A DNA stretch of 64,000 nucleotides from Collimonas fungivorans (GTDB lineage Bacteria; Pseudomonadota; Gammaproteobacteria; Burkholderiales; Burkholderiaceae_D): positions 3,720,001 to 3,784,000 of the forward strand of contig NZ_CP013232.1 in the NCBI RefSeq assembly GCF_001584145.1, in the 5' to 3' direction. Numbering within the stretch: the first letter of the stretch is position 1; each line of letters opens with the position of its first letter. A model generated the notes under the pieces. That model made no database searches. It saw only the letters and a program-made list of their open reading frames with translations, and was not told the DNA's origin. Made by a program: the position numbers and the translations under genes. This document shows positions 63,555 through 64,000 of this stretch, one piece after another.

Positions 63555-63818
63555 TCACGTCCTTCCTGACGACGTGATGCTAGAGATCAGCGCCGCCCCG
63601 CAGGATGTCTTGTGGCCGTCGAAAGCCACGTTCTTGCCGTCGATTTGCACAGCCGGGTCGCCTTCCACGATCACGCAGTCATGATGGCCCGGCATCGGAC
63701 AGGTGCAACGATCGCCGACGCAGGCCACAGGCCGCTCCATCACCAGCGATTTTTCCTGCCCGGTCACCACTTTGCCACCGTGACTGGTGGAATCCCCCAG
63801 ACGAATCACCCCGCGCAT
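63555..63818 (-). CDS. PAAR-domain protein (type VI secretion spike tip)
   Basis: An 87-residue PAAR protein: MRGVIRLGDSTSHGGKVVTG, then CVGDRCTCPMPGHHDCVIVE and DGHKTSCGAALIS. PAAR proteins cap the VgrG spike of the T6SS and bind zinc through conserved His/Cys residues (Cys and His at the two loops). No effector domain is attached. It follows, 10 bases apart, a gene cut by the window edge, so it belongs to a T6SS effector or auxiliary cluster continuing outside. Confidence 0.93.
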   Translation of the reverse strand: MRGVIRLGDSTSHGGKVVTGQEKSLVMERPVACVGDRCTCPMPGHHDCVIVEGDPAVQIDGKNVAFDGHKTSCGAALISSITSSGRT

Positions 63819-63828
63819 CGCATCGCTC

Positions 63829-64000
63829 TCATTTGAACGGGCTCACGCTGCCGTGATTCTGCGCCCATGCGGCCTTGGTCGCCTCATCCGGCGGACTGAC
63901 CATCACAATGCTGGCCATACCATTCGGGCGCCGGTTCACCGTCGCGCTCGCCCCGCCCTGCTGATAACTGGCGATCAGTCCCAGCCCGATCTGTACCATG
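63829..64000 (-). CDS. Partial gene upstream of PAAR, C-terminal end only
   Basis: At least the final 56 residues are visible, ending ATKAAWAQNHGSVSPFK. They include a probable internal Met (MVQIGLGLIASYQQGGA) near the edge. I do not recognise a family; the tail is polar. Its position before PAAR suggests a T6SS-associated protein. Confidence 0.5.
   Translation of the reverse strand, partial: MVQIGLGLIASYQQGGASATVNRRPNGMASIVMVSPPDEATKAAWAQNHGSVSPFK

Overview
This 64-kb window comes from a GC-rich betaproteobacterium. The best guess is Burkholderiales, family Oxalobacteraceae (Collimonas or Herbaspirillum-like). That rests on recalled family resemblance of the encoded proteins: glnB beside a two-domain nadE, EarP next to an EF-P with Arg32, a cydP-cydA-cydB-cydX operon under a GbsR-type regulator, and mmsAB with a LysR gene. 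It was not checked by any search. No rRNA or tRNA gene was recognised.

Layout. 0-11.2 kb is mostly core: PII protein, NAD synthetase, a FemAB/GNAT-like protein, two transporters, inorganic pyrophosphatase and the cytochrome bd operon. 11.2-16 kb holds a frameshifted DUF2867 gene, the EarP/EF-P pair, and an MFS exporter with an Rrf2 repressor and three matching operators. 16-21 kb is a valine-degradation block (mmsB, mmsA, an orphan amino-acid binding protein, divergent lysR). 21-39.5 kb is a patchwork of small metabolic, transport and regulator genes: two GNATs, a VOC protein, esterases, a DHA2 exporter, an ABC exporter, an ArsP-like permease, two LysR pairs, a TAXI binding protein, and a GST-TetR-RidA block with a triple operator.

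39.5-54.2 kb is the accessory part. It looks more AT-rich, many of its proteins are unrecognised, and it has long non-coding stretches. It carries an intact IS3-family (IS407-type) element with a 4-bp target duplication, a frameshifted GNAT, a second Rrf2 regulon, and at least nine degenerate copies of a CGGCCA-type intergenic motif that I did not notice in the core parts. 54.2-64 kb returns to GC-rich sequence: a SAM methyltransferase, a TonB gene frameshifted in a CGG tract, a molybdenum hydroxylase operon (large subunit, 2Fe-2S subunit, tri-heme cytochrome c, XdhC, cupin), a lipoprotein glycerophosphodiesterase, and a PAAR spike protein with a partial neighbour at the window edge.

The strongest new observations are regulatory. 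Two Rrf2 genes share one promoter design: the operator overlaps the -10 box and the ATG lies 6-7 bases after it, suggesting leaderless autoregulated mRNAs. Each has a matching operator at its divergent or downstream target. There is also a GbsR-type palindrome 12 bases before its gene and a three-copy TetR operator. No clearly novel multi-gene system was proven; the best candidates for follow-up are the dispersed motif family and the unknown proteins at 46.6-48.2 kb.
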